Assembly: GCA_947494715.1 (NCBI GenBank)
Contig: CANLWG010000006.1
Coordinates: 124,001-188,000 of the forward strand
Reading direction: 5' to 3'
Length of the DNA: 64,000 bases
Source of the DNA: an uncultured Flavobacteriaceae bacterium
GTDB lineage: Bacteria; Bacteroidota; Bacteroidia; Flavobacteriales; Flavobacteriaceae
Position numbers and translations under genes: made by a program. The notes under the pieces are model-generated. The model was not told the DNA's origin, did not search any database, and saw only the letters and a list, made by a program, of their open reading frames with translations. Below, piece by piece: positions 25,901 to 34,984 of the stretch (positions are counted from its first letter, which is position 1; each line of letters starts with the position of its first letter).

Positions 25901-27820
25901 CTAGCGCACCAATTTTACTTCCCCGCTAAATATTTGCTTTTTTACTCCTGATTCAGTGTTTTCAAGATTGATGATAAGTCTTTTTCCTTCCATTTTAGGA
26001 ACGAAAGCGTCAAAGACTTCACCGTCTTGTGATAAGAAAATATTATTCATGTTCCCTTTTTTCAGTTTTTTAACCACTTGGATTATTTGACCATGATTGT
26101 AACTTATTGCAAAACTCCAATCCTGTCCATGGGGAGTAAAAAAGCAATTTCCATGTATATTTGCATTTTCGTCATAAAATAAAACGAAGAGCTCGTAACC
26201 CCCGCCATAAATTATTTTCTTTGATAATTTTCCATTTTCATCAAGAAACTGGGTGGACTCCTTTTTAGTGATGATTCCTTCTTCGTTGCTTTTGGCAAGT
26301 TTTGACGAATCGTCCACATAATAAATTGAATTAGAAATAAGTTTCCCTTTGTTTGAATATACAGTACTATCTTTCAAGAAAGGACTAGTGGAAATATTGT
26401 TCGAAAAAAAATCTTTCCTCGCTAATTCTACTTCATCAGGTAATGGTCTCAAAAAGGAAAATACACTCCCAAATAAAGTATCTCCTCTTTTTTGAAACTG
26501 TTTTATTAAGGTTCCTTTTATATTGTACGATTTATGGAATAATTCCTTTTTTGATTCAAAATACTTTTCCTGAAAAGATAATGAGTCCATTTTTCGTTGA
26601 ATGCCTTTTGCAACATAGTCGCCATTTTCCTGCCTTTGGAATTCATAGTACGGCGTTTTGACATTTTTTATGCTATCATAAAGTTTGTTGAACATCGGTA
26701 ATCCCATTTTTAATCGCGATTCTTCTACCAATGTACCAGTACTAGAGTATTTCTTGTGTAAACCATTCTTAACGTTATACCTAGCCTCGTATTCTTCCTT
26801 AAGATTTCCATTTTTATAATACTTTCTTACCCACCCATTTTGTATTCCTTTACTATATTCAATTAATTCTTTCAATTGGCCATTATCATAAAACTCTTTT
26901 GTTGTAGATTCAGGTTGATATGTTTCATAATCTACTTGGCGCTCCACCGTATCTACGTATTCTATATATTGTAAGTGAACTGGCACATATTTCTTGTGAT
27001 ATCTCAGACTTCCATTAGGCCACCACTTTTTCTCCTCAATTAGAACTCCATCCTGATATAATTCTTCGAAATACTTGCCGCCCTCACGATAATAGTGTTC
27101 ATAACGCCTAGATTGATGGTCACCCTCGATTATTGTAGACTCAAAGTTTTTTGGATTCGTTGGAACTGATACCATTTGCAAAGCACCAGTTTTAAAATAT
27201 TTTCTGCTTTCTCCAACTTTAAATCCTTTTTTTCTTTCATGCTCTTCTTTAAGTTCTCCCCCAACATGATAAATAAAATACTTTCCATCAAGCTCATCGT
27301 TTTTGTAGTACCCTTTTTCTTTAACTTCTCCTGCATAGTATTTTATAAGTTCCCCATCTTTAACATCATTTTTTAAATGATATTCTATATCATATCTAGA
27401 ACCATCGTATTCAAAAAACTTACCTGTAGCTTTACCTTTCTTATAAAAAAGGTCTGTTAAAATATTTCCTTTAGAATCATATGTATTATACCTTCCTTTT
27501 AAAATCCCATTGGAATAAGTACACTCCACAAGCAATTTATCCTGATATGAATATTTGTAATATTTACCATCTAATTGTTGATTTGAATTCAATGAGCAGA
27601 TGACATAGCCATTGAGTCTTTTTGTAGATAACCAACCGTTAGAAGGGTCAAATCCTATGAATTTATAGGTTCCGCCCTTTAATTCTTCCTTAGTTGATTT
27701 ATCTACGACTATATCCTGTAATTTGTGAATATCCTTAAATCGATATTCTTTCAAATCCTGCGCAAAAAAGCAAGATGAGAAACTAAAAAATAGCAAGAAT
27801 AATCTCAAATTTTCCATCAT
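25901..27820 (-). CDS. Exported MORN-repeat (YwqK-like) protein
   Basis: 639-residue protein with a signal peptide ending in CFFAQ. From about residue 80 it is built of YwqK/MORN-type units of ~22 residues with the pattern GKYYKYSYQDKLL, NGILKGRYNTYDSKGNI, KGKATGKFFEYDG and so on; at least ten can be counted. Such proteins are called toxin-antitoxin-associated YwqK family, but here the protein is exported and alone. Role unknown; perhaps a surface or envelope protein. Two adjacent ATG codons (27820 and 27817) could serve as start. Confidence 0.75.
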   Translation of the reverse strand: MMENLRLFLLFFSFSSCFFAQDLKEYRFKDIHKLQDIVVDKSTKEELKGGTYKFIGFDPSNGWLSTKRLNGYVICSLNSNQQLDGKYYKYSYQDKLLVECTYSNGILKGRYNTYDSKGNILTDLFYKKGKATGKFFEYDGSRYDIEYHLKNDVKDGELIKYYAGEVKEKGYYKNDELDGKYFIYHVGGELKEEHERKKGFKVGESRKYFKTGALQMVSVPTNPKNFESTIIEGDHQSRRYEHYYREGGKYFEELYQDGVLIEEKKWWPNGSLRYHKKYVPVHLQYIEYVDTVERQVDYETYQPESTTKEFYDNGQLKELIEYSKGIQNGWVRKYYKNGNLKEEYEARYNVKNGLHKKYSSTGTLVEESRLKMGLPMFNKLYDSIKNVKTPYYEFQRQENGDYVAKGIQRKMDSLSFQEKYFESKKELFHKSYNIKGTLIKQFQKRGDTLFGSVFSFLRPLPDEVELARKDFFSNNISTSPFLKDSTVYSNKGKLISNSIYYVDDSSKLAKSNEEGIITKKESTQFLDENGKLSKKIIYGGGYELFVLFYDENANIHGNCFFTPHGQDWSFAISYNHGQIIQVVKKLKKGNMNNIFLSQDGEVFDAFVPKMEGKRLIINLENTESGVKKQIFSGEVKLVR

Positions 27821-28405
27821 GGTTTCAATTCTAACTCAAAGTACAAGAAAACAACGTTTTTAAATTCGAAGTATTATATGATAACAATAGAGATTGTAAA
27901 TGCCTATTCATTCCACACACATTACACTCCCCTCGTGCCTCGGCTCGCATAATAAGTGTTCCATTACCTTTTCAGAGAGAGTTTCTAGAAGAAAAATTTA
28001 AAGAAAGTGAAGTGCCAAATACTTTGCTTTACCCAAGCAAAGTTACATAACGCGGAACATTATAGTACAAATATGTTTTACTGGAAAGTTTGTTCATATT
28101 CGTAAGCTATAATTCTATTATGTAAAATATCCCTTAACATCATTCTTTTTATTCAAAGTAGCAACAGGGTCATCGACCTTTTTAATTCACGTAGCTTCAA
28201 TATTTCTGGACAGAAAAAACTTTTTCGAAAATTTCAAATTCTTAGAAACTCCAGCGAGAAACCTTTCGTCTGTATCTATAATTAGTCGTAATGTAAAATT
28301 GCCGCACTATTGGTTTAGCCAGTGGCTGAAGCAATAAGCAATATAGATGATACGGCTGGCATTATACCCCCAAAGTTTACATCAAAAATACCAATGGTTC
28401 TATTG
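27821..28405. repeat. Non-coding stretch with structured repeat R4
   Basis: No gene. Modules in the same order and orientation as R3: C/T-rich (~27905), TTCCATTACC (~27960), a CTTTGCTT-tacc-CAAGCAAAG hairpin (28022-28042) and a compact 79-bp cruciform at 28045-28123. The cruciform has ends ACATAAC/ATTATGT and arms ATTATAG-TACAAATATG / CATATTCGTAAGCTATAAT. Then the shared CAACAGGGTCATC and AAATTTCAAATTCTTAGAAA segments follow. A distal piece (CACTATTGGTTTAGCCAGTG, 28306-28325) recurs in R5. Confidence 0.78.
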
Positions 28406-30100
28406 TTATAGACTGCAATTACCATCTATTATTTCTTGAGCGGTTGGATTAAAGAGATTGTTTTCGACGGAGAACAATAATTGGTTCAAATCTCTACTTA
28501 CCAGAACATTTTGCAAAGAACAATAATCATCAAGCTCATCATTTTCAACAATACTGAAAACGCCGTTTAAGGAAGTTAAAACTTCTAAACCAGATAGTGA
28601 CGTTAGACCATCATTATCATATAGATATAGACTCTCTTCTATAAGTTCTAATTTTTCGAGTCCAAGGAGGGAAACTAAATTATTGCACCTGTAGATAGAA
28701 AAACTTCCGTTGACGATAGTTAAATTCATAAATCCGTCCAAAGATTCTAATAAAGTATTACCATCTAGGCTTATATCCAAACCAATTGAAGTAAGGTTTT
28801 CTAAGGCTGAAATAAATCTTAATGCGTCATTTTTTGATATAAAAAGACTTTGACCAACGGAGGTCAGGTTTTCTAACCCCTCTAGTGATTCTAATATATC
28901 ACAATCACTTATGACAAAATCCTTACTAACAGCGGTTAGCTTGGCAAGACTATTTAGTGATTCAAGTGATGGGTTTTCTCTAATGGCAAATTGGCCCTCT
29001 ACTGAAGTCAAATTTTCTAACCCATTTAATGTGGTTAAAGAGCTGTTATCATTGATGTACAACTCATCATGAACAACTGTAATATTTGAAAGACCGACCA
29101 GAGATTGCAGGTTTTCGTTACCCACAATCTGCAAACGGACACCAATACTTTCGAGACTTTCTAGAGTGGCTATTGAAGTTAATGATGTATTAAATATTTC
29201 TAAACTTCCATTTATGGTTTTCAGCTTTTCCAATCCCGATAAAGACTCCAGCGTAATATTTCCAATTAATTGTAGATTTGAAACACTCTCTAACTGGTTT
29301 AAGGCATATATCGAGGATAAAGAGGTATTTCCACCAATGTTCAAATTACCTGATATGTCTTTTAATTGTTCTAACCCATCCAAAGATAACAAACTACCAT
29401 TGTCGCCAATGGTCAAGCTTTTACCCAACGAATTAAGACCTTCCAAACCAGTTATTGAGGATAATAATGGGTTTCTAAAAATAAATAAATCCTCGCCTAT
29501 TGCCGATACATTATCTAATCCTTGCAGAGAGATGAGTGCATCATTGAATTCTATTTTGAGGTTTTTACCAACTGATGTAAGGGTACTTAACGATGTCAGG
29601 TCGACAATATCATTGCCTGAAATAGATAATTCACCGGTTATACCGGTATATTCCATTTGTCCAAATGCTTCTACTTCTTCCTGTGATTTGAGAGCTACAT
29701 CACCTTCAAAAACAACAGCTTCGACAGCAATGGTCGTAAAGCTCAATTCATTTCCGTAGGTTATTGTACTTTGAGTACTCGCGTATGCCCTGATGTAATA
29801 AGTAGTGTCTGGTTCCAATCCCTCAATTGAAATTGCGAAACTGTTGACATTCCCGGTGCTACTGGAACTTTCATCGGCCACTGTAGGATTTGGAGATTTA
29901 GACCAACAAATACCACTGTCTGAAATTATTGCGTCTCCAGCAGAAGTTATAACCCCGCCCGAAACCGCTGATGTTTCTTTTATTTGGGAAACGGCAGTCG
30001 TATTCAATTCTATGGTGCCTTGCTCAATCGGCTTACTATCTTCCTTCTCACAACTATTTACCAAAAGAACAACTATCACATACAGACTTATTTTTTTCAT
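28406..30100 (-). CDS. Receptor L-domain (leucine-rich-like) lipoprotein
   Basis: 564-residue surface lipoprotein with lipobox LVNSC (Cys17). Residues ~30-130 form a fibronectin-III-like domain (YYIRAYASTQ, NELSFTT). From ~150 to the end come about sixteen irregular leucine-rich turns such as SLQGLDNVSAIGEDLFIFRN and SLEGLENLTSVGQSLFISKN, the pattern of receptor L-domain proteins. No enzymatic residues. It likely binds a ligand or host/algal surface. Single minus-strand gene between R4 and R5. Confidence 0.8.
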   Translation of the reverse strand: MKKISLYVIVVLLVNSCEKEDSKPIEQGTIELNTTAVSQIKETSAVSGGVITSAGDAIISDSGICWSKSPNPTVADESSSSTGNVNSFAISIEGLEPDTTYYIRAYASTQSTITYGNELSFTTIAVEAVVFEGDVALKSQEEVEAFGQMEYTGITGELSISGNDIVDLTSLSTLTSVGKNLKIEFNDALISLQGLDNVSAIGEDLFIFRNPLLSSITGLEGLNSLGKSLTIGDNGSLLSLDGLEQLKDISGNLNIGGNTSLSSIYALNQLESVSNLQLIGNITLESLSGLEKLKTINGSLEIFNTSLTSIATLESLESIGVRLQIVGNENLQSLVGLSNITVVHDELYINDNSSLTTLNGLENLTSVEGQFAIRENPSLESLNSLAKLTAVSKDFVISDCDILESLEGLENLTSVGQSLFISKNDALRFISALENLTSIGLDISLDGNTLLESLDGFMNLTIVNGSFSIYRCNNLVSLLGLEKLELIEESLYLYDNDGLTSLSGLEVLTSLNGVFSIVENDELDDYCSLQNVLVSRDLNQLLFSVENNLFNPTAQEIIDGNCSL

Positions 30101-30728
30101 GGGGTATCGGTCATAAGTAAATTTAGAACGGAATTTTCCTCTTTATATTTTGTGTTGAAAAATGGAAAGAAGGGTGAGTAACAATTTCATTTGTTTCAAA
30201 AATCAAAGTTGATCAATTGCCATAATGGAACATAAAGAAACATCATTTTCCTGTAATAATTGTACAAAAAAGATGACATGTCCATTTTAGCAGGTAACCA
30301 TTCCATTCCACACACATTCCACTCCCCTCCTAACTCGGGTCGTATAATGAGTGTTTATTCATGGCTAGTCATTTGTTGTTTAAAGGTATTCATGAACCTT
30401 GCCAAAAGGCTCGGTTTCATTACCTTTTAAGAAGAAGCTTTTTAGAAGAAAAATTTAAGGGAGAATTTGTGTTCAATCGCCAGCGCATCATCTCGCTCAA
30501 AAAAGAAAAGGTCTACCAGACCTTCTCTTTTTATGCCGTCAAAGCAAAATTATTCGCCAGAGGTGGACAGGCATAAGCTGTGCATTATAGTACATATTGT
30601 AGTATTGGTTTAGCCAGTGGCTGAAGCAATAATCAAGAAAGATGGCGTTGGGGGCATTATACCTATTTTCTATGTATTCCTAGTATTCCCATTAAGTCGT
30701 ATTGATATTCTCTGTAGCCATCAATCAA
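30101..30728. repeat. Non-coding stretch with structured repeat R5
   Basis: No gene. C/T-rich module near 30300, a GTGTTTATTCATG...ATTCATG module (30353-30390) shared with 36.5 and 49.2 kb, the TCATTACCTTTTAAG module, the hairpin at 30500-30532, then GCATTATAGTAC (30582-30593) and TATTGGTTTAGCCAGTGG (30603-30620), shared with R4. The cruciform right arm is poorly preserved. Confidence 0.7.
30500..30532 (+). terminator. Terminator-like hairpin inside repeat R5
   Basis: 15-bp stem AAAAAGAAAAGGTCT / AGACCTTCTCTTTTT with an ACC loop. The same AGGTCT-acc-AGACCT-type core recurs at 36601-36635 and, weaker, at 49325-49345. No plus-strand gene precedes it closely, so it is probably part of the repeat rather than a gene terminator. 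Confidence 0.5.
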
Positions 30729-30739
30729 TCAATCAATCA
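30720..30739. repeat. ATCA/TTGA tetranucleotide repeat at the stop codon
   Basis: About five tandem 4-bp units overlapping the 3' end of the Ig-like lipoprotein gene. Copy-number changes would not move the stop, which falls in the first repeat units. Confidence 0.85.
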
Positions 30740-32969
30740 AAAAGTTGTACCAATTTGTTCTAATGTATTTATGTTCTGAAATAGGTCTTTTAAAAACGAC
30801 TTCTCTTTTTGGAGATACCAAATACCAATGCTTATTAGGTTTGATTACTTTCTCCAAGTACTCGGCATAATTAGAGACGTTTTGATATTTTCTTACTTCA
30901 ATTTGCTCTAGTTTCAAATCATTTTGTTCATAAAACGTGTAGAATTCCCAAGATTGTAGTTCTTCGGGTAATTCCGGAAGTTTTATAGGATTCTGATCTT
31001 GACTATTAAAAACAACATTCCAACCGTAAATAACCTCTTTTCCGTTAACCATGTTGGTAGTTGAGTCTTCTAGGTCAATTAAGGTAAACGCACCTGCAAT
31101 GTGACCTGAACCTGTGGCTTGAAAATTGAGTTCATTGTTTGTAAAAGTATAACCAAAGTCTAAATCCGTCTTTGGATAATACCCCTCAGGAGAACCCACT
31201 GCAGAGATGTAATAACTATTAATACTCAAATCGTATCTTCTTTTGTGAAAAATAGCATTGTGATAGTAAAAAAATCGATCTGTTGGGTGGCCTAACTGGT
31301 AACCATTGCCTCCATCGTGGTAATAAATGTTGTTTTCATATTCGTAATCGTTGAAATATCCATATTGACTAATTCCGGTACGTTGGTGATTCTCATTTGA
31401 TATTTCAGATTCATATCTTCTTTGCTCAACACCTTGATCAGTAAACATATCCTCACGTACTTCCGTAACACCATCTAAATTCCAATCAAATATTGCGTAT
31501 TTATAGGTGTCCAACGTTAAGTTTTCAACCGCAACATAAATTTTATCTGTTGCTAATCCTTCGGGACCTAAATCATTTCTCCTAAGAAATCGGAATTCAG
31601 AGTTTTTGACTTGATTCGCTTCTTGAAGCTGTCCACTTCCAAATGGACTACTACCCCAGGTGTTGTATGAGTCAAATGGGTCAAAACCTGTCGCAGGCAC
31701 ATACTTTGCATCTAAGCTATTTGTTCTTAATGGTATTTGTAGATTTATCTCTTCAAGCCCAGAAATATTGGCAACGGTTACAAAATTAAAAATAGTGTCT
31801 GCCTGATTAGAATTATAAGTAGCGAACGTAATCATAAATTCAAATGAATCGGGTATATCCTCCGATGTCCTTAAAACAACCTTTTGCGATTCAGGTGTAA
31901 TACGTTCATTGGTCAAAAGTTTTCCCTGGGTATCAGATGCAAATACATATAATCTATCCACAGAATTGTCGTAAAACCCTTGTGGAATATTTATTGTTAT
32001 CAATCTTCTTAAAATTTCAATTGGAACTTCGGCTGTACTGTTATTTCCCAAATCATCTGTCGCCTGGACAAGAATTTTAGTCTCACCCGTAGGATGATTA
32101 TTGGGATCAAAATCCCATTGAGGGTCCATATCTTTATCGACGGTATATTGTTCTTCATTTCCAAGCGAAAAGGTAATAGTTGCAACCTTGGAATAGGTAT
32201 CCTGTACTTCAAGGTCAATTAACAGGGGTTCGTCCATTATCTGATTTTCCGATACGTTTTGGAAACTTATCTCGGGCCCTGTGTTGTCTACAACAAAGTT
32301 TACCTCATAGGTCGTACTGTTTTCAGCCGTATCGGATGCTACAATCTTCAAGATGTTTTCACCATCTGTCAATTCTAAGGTATTCAGATCAATAATATAC
32401 TGTTGGTCCGTAATCTCGGCAAAGACTTCCTCATTCAGAAAAAGAGTAACTTCATCTACGCCTTCATTATCACCGATCACAAAAGTTACTGAATTGGATT
32501 CTCCACTGATTACCGTCCCTTCTTCCAAAGAAACATCTGAAATCACCGGAGCATCATTATCGATATTTAATACCTTTTCTATGGTTGATGCATTTCCGGC
32601 CTTATCTGTGGCAATAACCTTAAGAGTATAGTTTTGGAACTGTGTTTTACCTGTTTTGGTTTTTGACGTATATCCTGATAAATCTATTATTATTTGAAAA
32701 GGGGATTTTAGATCCTCCCCTACTTTTTCATTGTCAATGAATGCTTCCACCTTTTGCAATCCACCAACGTCTTGGGCTTCAATATTCAGGGTAATTTTAT
32801 TGCCAACTACTATTGGTCCATCGTTAATCTCGCCAAGACCTGCAATTGAGATATTCAATTCTGGGGGCGTAGTGTCATCTGTTACTTGATCAGAATCGGA
32901 AGAACAAGAAGCAACAAGGACGAAAGCTAGGAAACAAATGGAAAAATTGATTTTGGGCATATTAATCAT
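30729..32969 (-). CDS. Ig-like-domain lipoprotein of unknown function
   Basis: 746-residue surface lipoprotein with lipobox LVASC. Residues ~35-330 are three Ig/cadherin-like repeats (VGNKITLNIEAQDVGGLQKVEAFIDN, GESNSVTFVIGDNEGVDEVTLFLN, LLIDLEVQDTYSKVATITFS), each ending in a DNxxPxIS-type linker. The C-terminal ~400 residues are strand-rich, aromatic and Asn-rich and match nothing I recognise. Probably an adhesin or binding protein. The stop codon lies within a TTGA tetranucleotide repeat. Confidence 0.72.
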   Translation of the reverse strand: MINMPKINFSICFLAFVLVASCSSDSDQVTDDTTPPELNISIAGLGEINDGPIVVGNKITLNIEAQDVGGLQKVEAFIDNEKVGEDLKSPFQIIIDLSGYTSKTKTGKTQFQNYTLKVIATDKAGNASTIEKVLNIDNDAPVISDVSLEEGTVISGESNSVTFVIGDNEGVDEVTLFLNEEVFAEITDQQYIIDLNTLELTDGENILKIVASDTAENSTTYEVNFVVDNTGPEISFQNVSENQIMDEPLLIDLEVQDTYSKVATITFSLGNEEQYTVDKDMDPQWDFDPNNHPTGETKILVQATDDLGNNSTAEVPIEILRRLITINIPQGFYDNSVDRLYVFASDTQGKLLTNERITPESQKVVLRTSEDIPDSFEFMITFATYNSNQADTIFNFVTVANISGLEEINLQIPLRTNSLDAKYVPATGFDPFDSYNTWGSSPFGSGQLQEANQVKNSEFRFLRRNDLGPEGLATDKIYVAVENLTLDTYKYAIFDWNLDGVTEVREDMFTDQGVEQRRYESEISNENHQRTGISQYGYFNDYEYENNIYYHDGGNGYQLGHPTDRFFYYHNAIFHKRRYDLSINSYYISAVGSPEGYYPKTDLDFGYTFTNNELNFQATGSGHIAGAFTLIDLEDSTTNMVNGKEVIYGWNVVFNSQDQNPIKLPELPEELQSWEFYTFYEQNDLKLEQIEVRKYQNVSNYAEYLEKVIKPNKHWYLVSPKREVVFKRPISEHKYIRTNWYNFLID

Positions 32970-33162
32970 AATATTTTGTAAGCAAATGTATTTAATAGTA
33001 AAAACATTTAATGATACTATTCGAAGAACGACAAAAAAAAGAATAAATACTGTTTTTTTGGATGAAAAACTTTCTTACTGGATAAAGTAGGTCAATTATT
33101 TAGGCTCTTGGGTGCTGGGTCAGTTACAAAACACGGAATCCAACCTCAAATAAAATGGGCCA

Positions 33163-34674
33163 CTATTGCTCAGGCACAAGGCGTATCAATCTACCCGGCC
33201 CCTCTATCACAATGTACAGATAACCGTCTCTACCCATTTGTACATCACGTACCCTGCCTATACCCTCCAATAGCGTTTCATGGCCAACTACTTCGTTGCC
33301 ATTCATTTTTAGACGATGCAGGTATTCGAATTTGAGCGAGCCGACGAAGAGGTCATTTTTCCAATTTCCATAAAAATCGCTAGACACAAATGTCATTCCA
33401 CAGGGAGCAATGGAAGGGGTCCAGTGATATACGGGCTGTTCCATACCGTTCAATTCCGTAAGGTCCGTAAATGAGGTGCCATCATAATTGATACCGTATG
33501 AAATCACAGGCCAACCATTGTTGTTCCCTGCTTCCAAAATATTGATTTCATCCCCTCCCTGAGGCCCATGCTCGCCTTCCCAAAGCGCTCCAGTTTCTGG
33601 ATGCAGGCTCATTCCTTGAGGATTGCGGGTTCCGTAAGTGAAAATTGAATTGACCGCTCCCGGTGTATTATAAAAAGGGTTGTCGGAAGGAATTTGACCG
33701 TCATCATGGATACGGTGTATTTTTCCGAGATAATTGTCCAATTCCTGAGGGTAAACATCCCTATATCCACGATCACCTACGGAAACATATAAATAGCCAT
33801 TGCTGTCGAATACTAGTCTTGAGCCATAATGGTGCCCACTATTGAGATACGGAAGTGCCGTAAATATGTTCTCCACTTCAACCAAGTTGTTTCCCTCCAG
33901 CCTAGCTCTTGCCACTGCCGTGGTGCGCTCGGATGAATTATTGGGGTTGACCCGGGAATAGGATAGATAAACGAATGCATTGTTTTCAAAATCTGGATGT
34001 ATGAGCACATCCAACAATCCACCCTGCCCTTGCGAAATAACATCCGGGACACCGGTAACTTCAATCAATTGCTTATCATTCCGTGCCAAAAATAGCCTTC
34101 CCCCACGCTCGGTCACCAAAATTTCACCATTGGGCAATTGTTCTATCCCCCAAGGAATACCGGGAATCTCAGCGGTTAGGGTCTCCACTCGGAAGCTAAG
34201 GTCATCGGATGAGATCAAACCTGACAAATCGGGGTTGTCCCCCTCCAACATCGCTTTCGTTTTTCCATCGATTTCGGTAAGTATAAAGTTGGTCAAATCC
34301 TCGATTTCTTGTGTACCTAACGTAGATCCGTAAGCCGGCATACCATTGTTTGAATACCCTTCCGTTATGGAATGCATGACATCTTCCAGGGAATTACCAT
34401 AAGTCCATTCGCGTTCCACAAAAGATCCAAGGTCCTGTCCATGGCAACCGCCACATTGATTTCTATAGGTGAGGGCAACTCCCTCTAAACCAACAATTTC
34501 ATTGCCCGGATTCATTCCTTCTTCGGGCGACTCGGGATCCTCCGAGTTGTTACAGCTCAACAGCAGGGACAAAAAAAACAACCCAACAAATTGCGTTGTT
34601 GCTTTCAACCCTTTGTAGGTGTGCTTTACTACAAAAGTTATTTCAGAAAACTGATTTGAGGTAATCGGGGCCAT
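33163..34674 (-). CDS. Soluble aldose/PQQ-type sugar dehydrogenase with cytochrome c domain
   Basis: Exported lipoprotein that probably oxidises sugars and passes electrons to its own haem. After lipobox LLLSC comes a cytochrome c domain with haem site CGGCH and distal Met in NNGMPAYG (residues ~65-135). Then a six-bladed glucose/sorbosone dehydrogenase propeller follows: IPWGIEQLPNGEILVTERGG, GQGGLLDV, SVGDRGYRD and GTRNPQGMSLHPETGALWEGEHG. The annotated ATG gives a long 41-residue leader; a TTG at 34608 would give a normal lipoprotein signal. Sugar specificity unknown. Confidence 0.88.
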   Translation of the reverse strand: MAPITSNQFSEITFVVKHTYKGLKATTQFVGLFFLSLLLSCNNSEDPESPEEGMNPGNEIVGLEGVALTYRNQCGGCHGQDLGSFVEREWTYGNSLEDVMHSITEGYSNNGMPAYGSTLGTQEIEDLTNFILTEIDGKTKAMLEGDNPDLSGLISSDDLSFRVETLTAEIPGIPWGIEQLPNGEILVTERGGRLFLARNDKQLIEVTGVPDVISQGQGGLLDVLIHPDFENNAFVYLSYSRVNPNNSSERTTAVARARLEGNNLVEVENIFTALPYLNSGHHYGSRLVFDSNGYLYVSVGDRGYRDVYPQELDNYLGKIHRIHDDGQIPSDNPFYNTPGAVNSIFTYGTRNPQGMSLHPETGALWEGEHGPQGGDEINILEAGNNNGWPVISYGINYDGTSFTDLTELNGMEQPVYHWTPSIAPCGMTFVSSDFYGNWKNDLFVGSLKFEYLHRLKMNGNEVVGHETLLEGIGRVRDVQMGRDGYLYIVIEGPGRLIRLVPEQ

Positions 34675-34984
34675 AGTATTCCATATTAAGTTATTGGAGC
34701 GCTTTTACTGGCTTGTGTAGTGGCAATTCATGTTTACCCCCAACATAACCACAGACACGAAGTATATCCACGTAATATATACAATAACGTACTATATACG
34801 AATAAAGTATGGGGTTGGACGGCATACAATGAAAGGATTAATCTGCCTTGGAATGCACTAAAGTTCTCCTAGGCCGAACCATTTAACAAACAATTCAGCC
34901 ATGTAAAATAACAATTTTGACTACTTTAACGTTAACTTTCCAGGATTAATAGATTGTAAATCAAACAAAAGTTCCCATTTATTA
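34675..34984. other. Divergent intergenic region
   Basis: No gene. AT-rich, with clustered TATATAC-type words near 34766-34800. It must hold the promoters of the divergent sugar dehydrogenase and BspA-like genes, but no clear TAnnTTTG box was found. No copy of the structured repeat. Confidence 0.5.

Noticed and set aside
16489-28405. Calling the repeats true integron attC sites
   Set aside because: No integron integrase is in the window, the R-like boxes (ACATAAC/GTTATGT or ATTATGT) do not fit GTTRRRY, and the inner hairpin in R1/R3 is long. Reported as structured repeats with attC-like traits only.
29166-29759. 197-codon plus-strand ORF inside the L-domain lipoprotein gene
   Set aside because: It is an antisense shadow of the repeated leucine-rich coding sequence; its translation shows no start context or known domain.
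30720-30739. Phase variation by the TTGA repeat
   Set aside because: The stop codon is reached within the first repeat units whatever the copy number, and the repeat does not lie in a promoter or early coding position.
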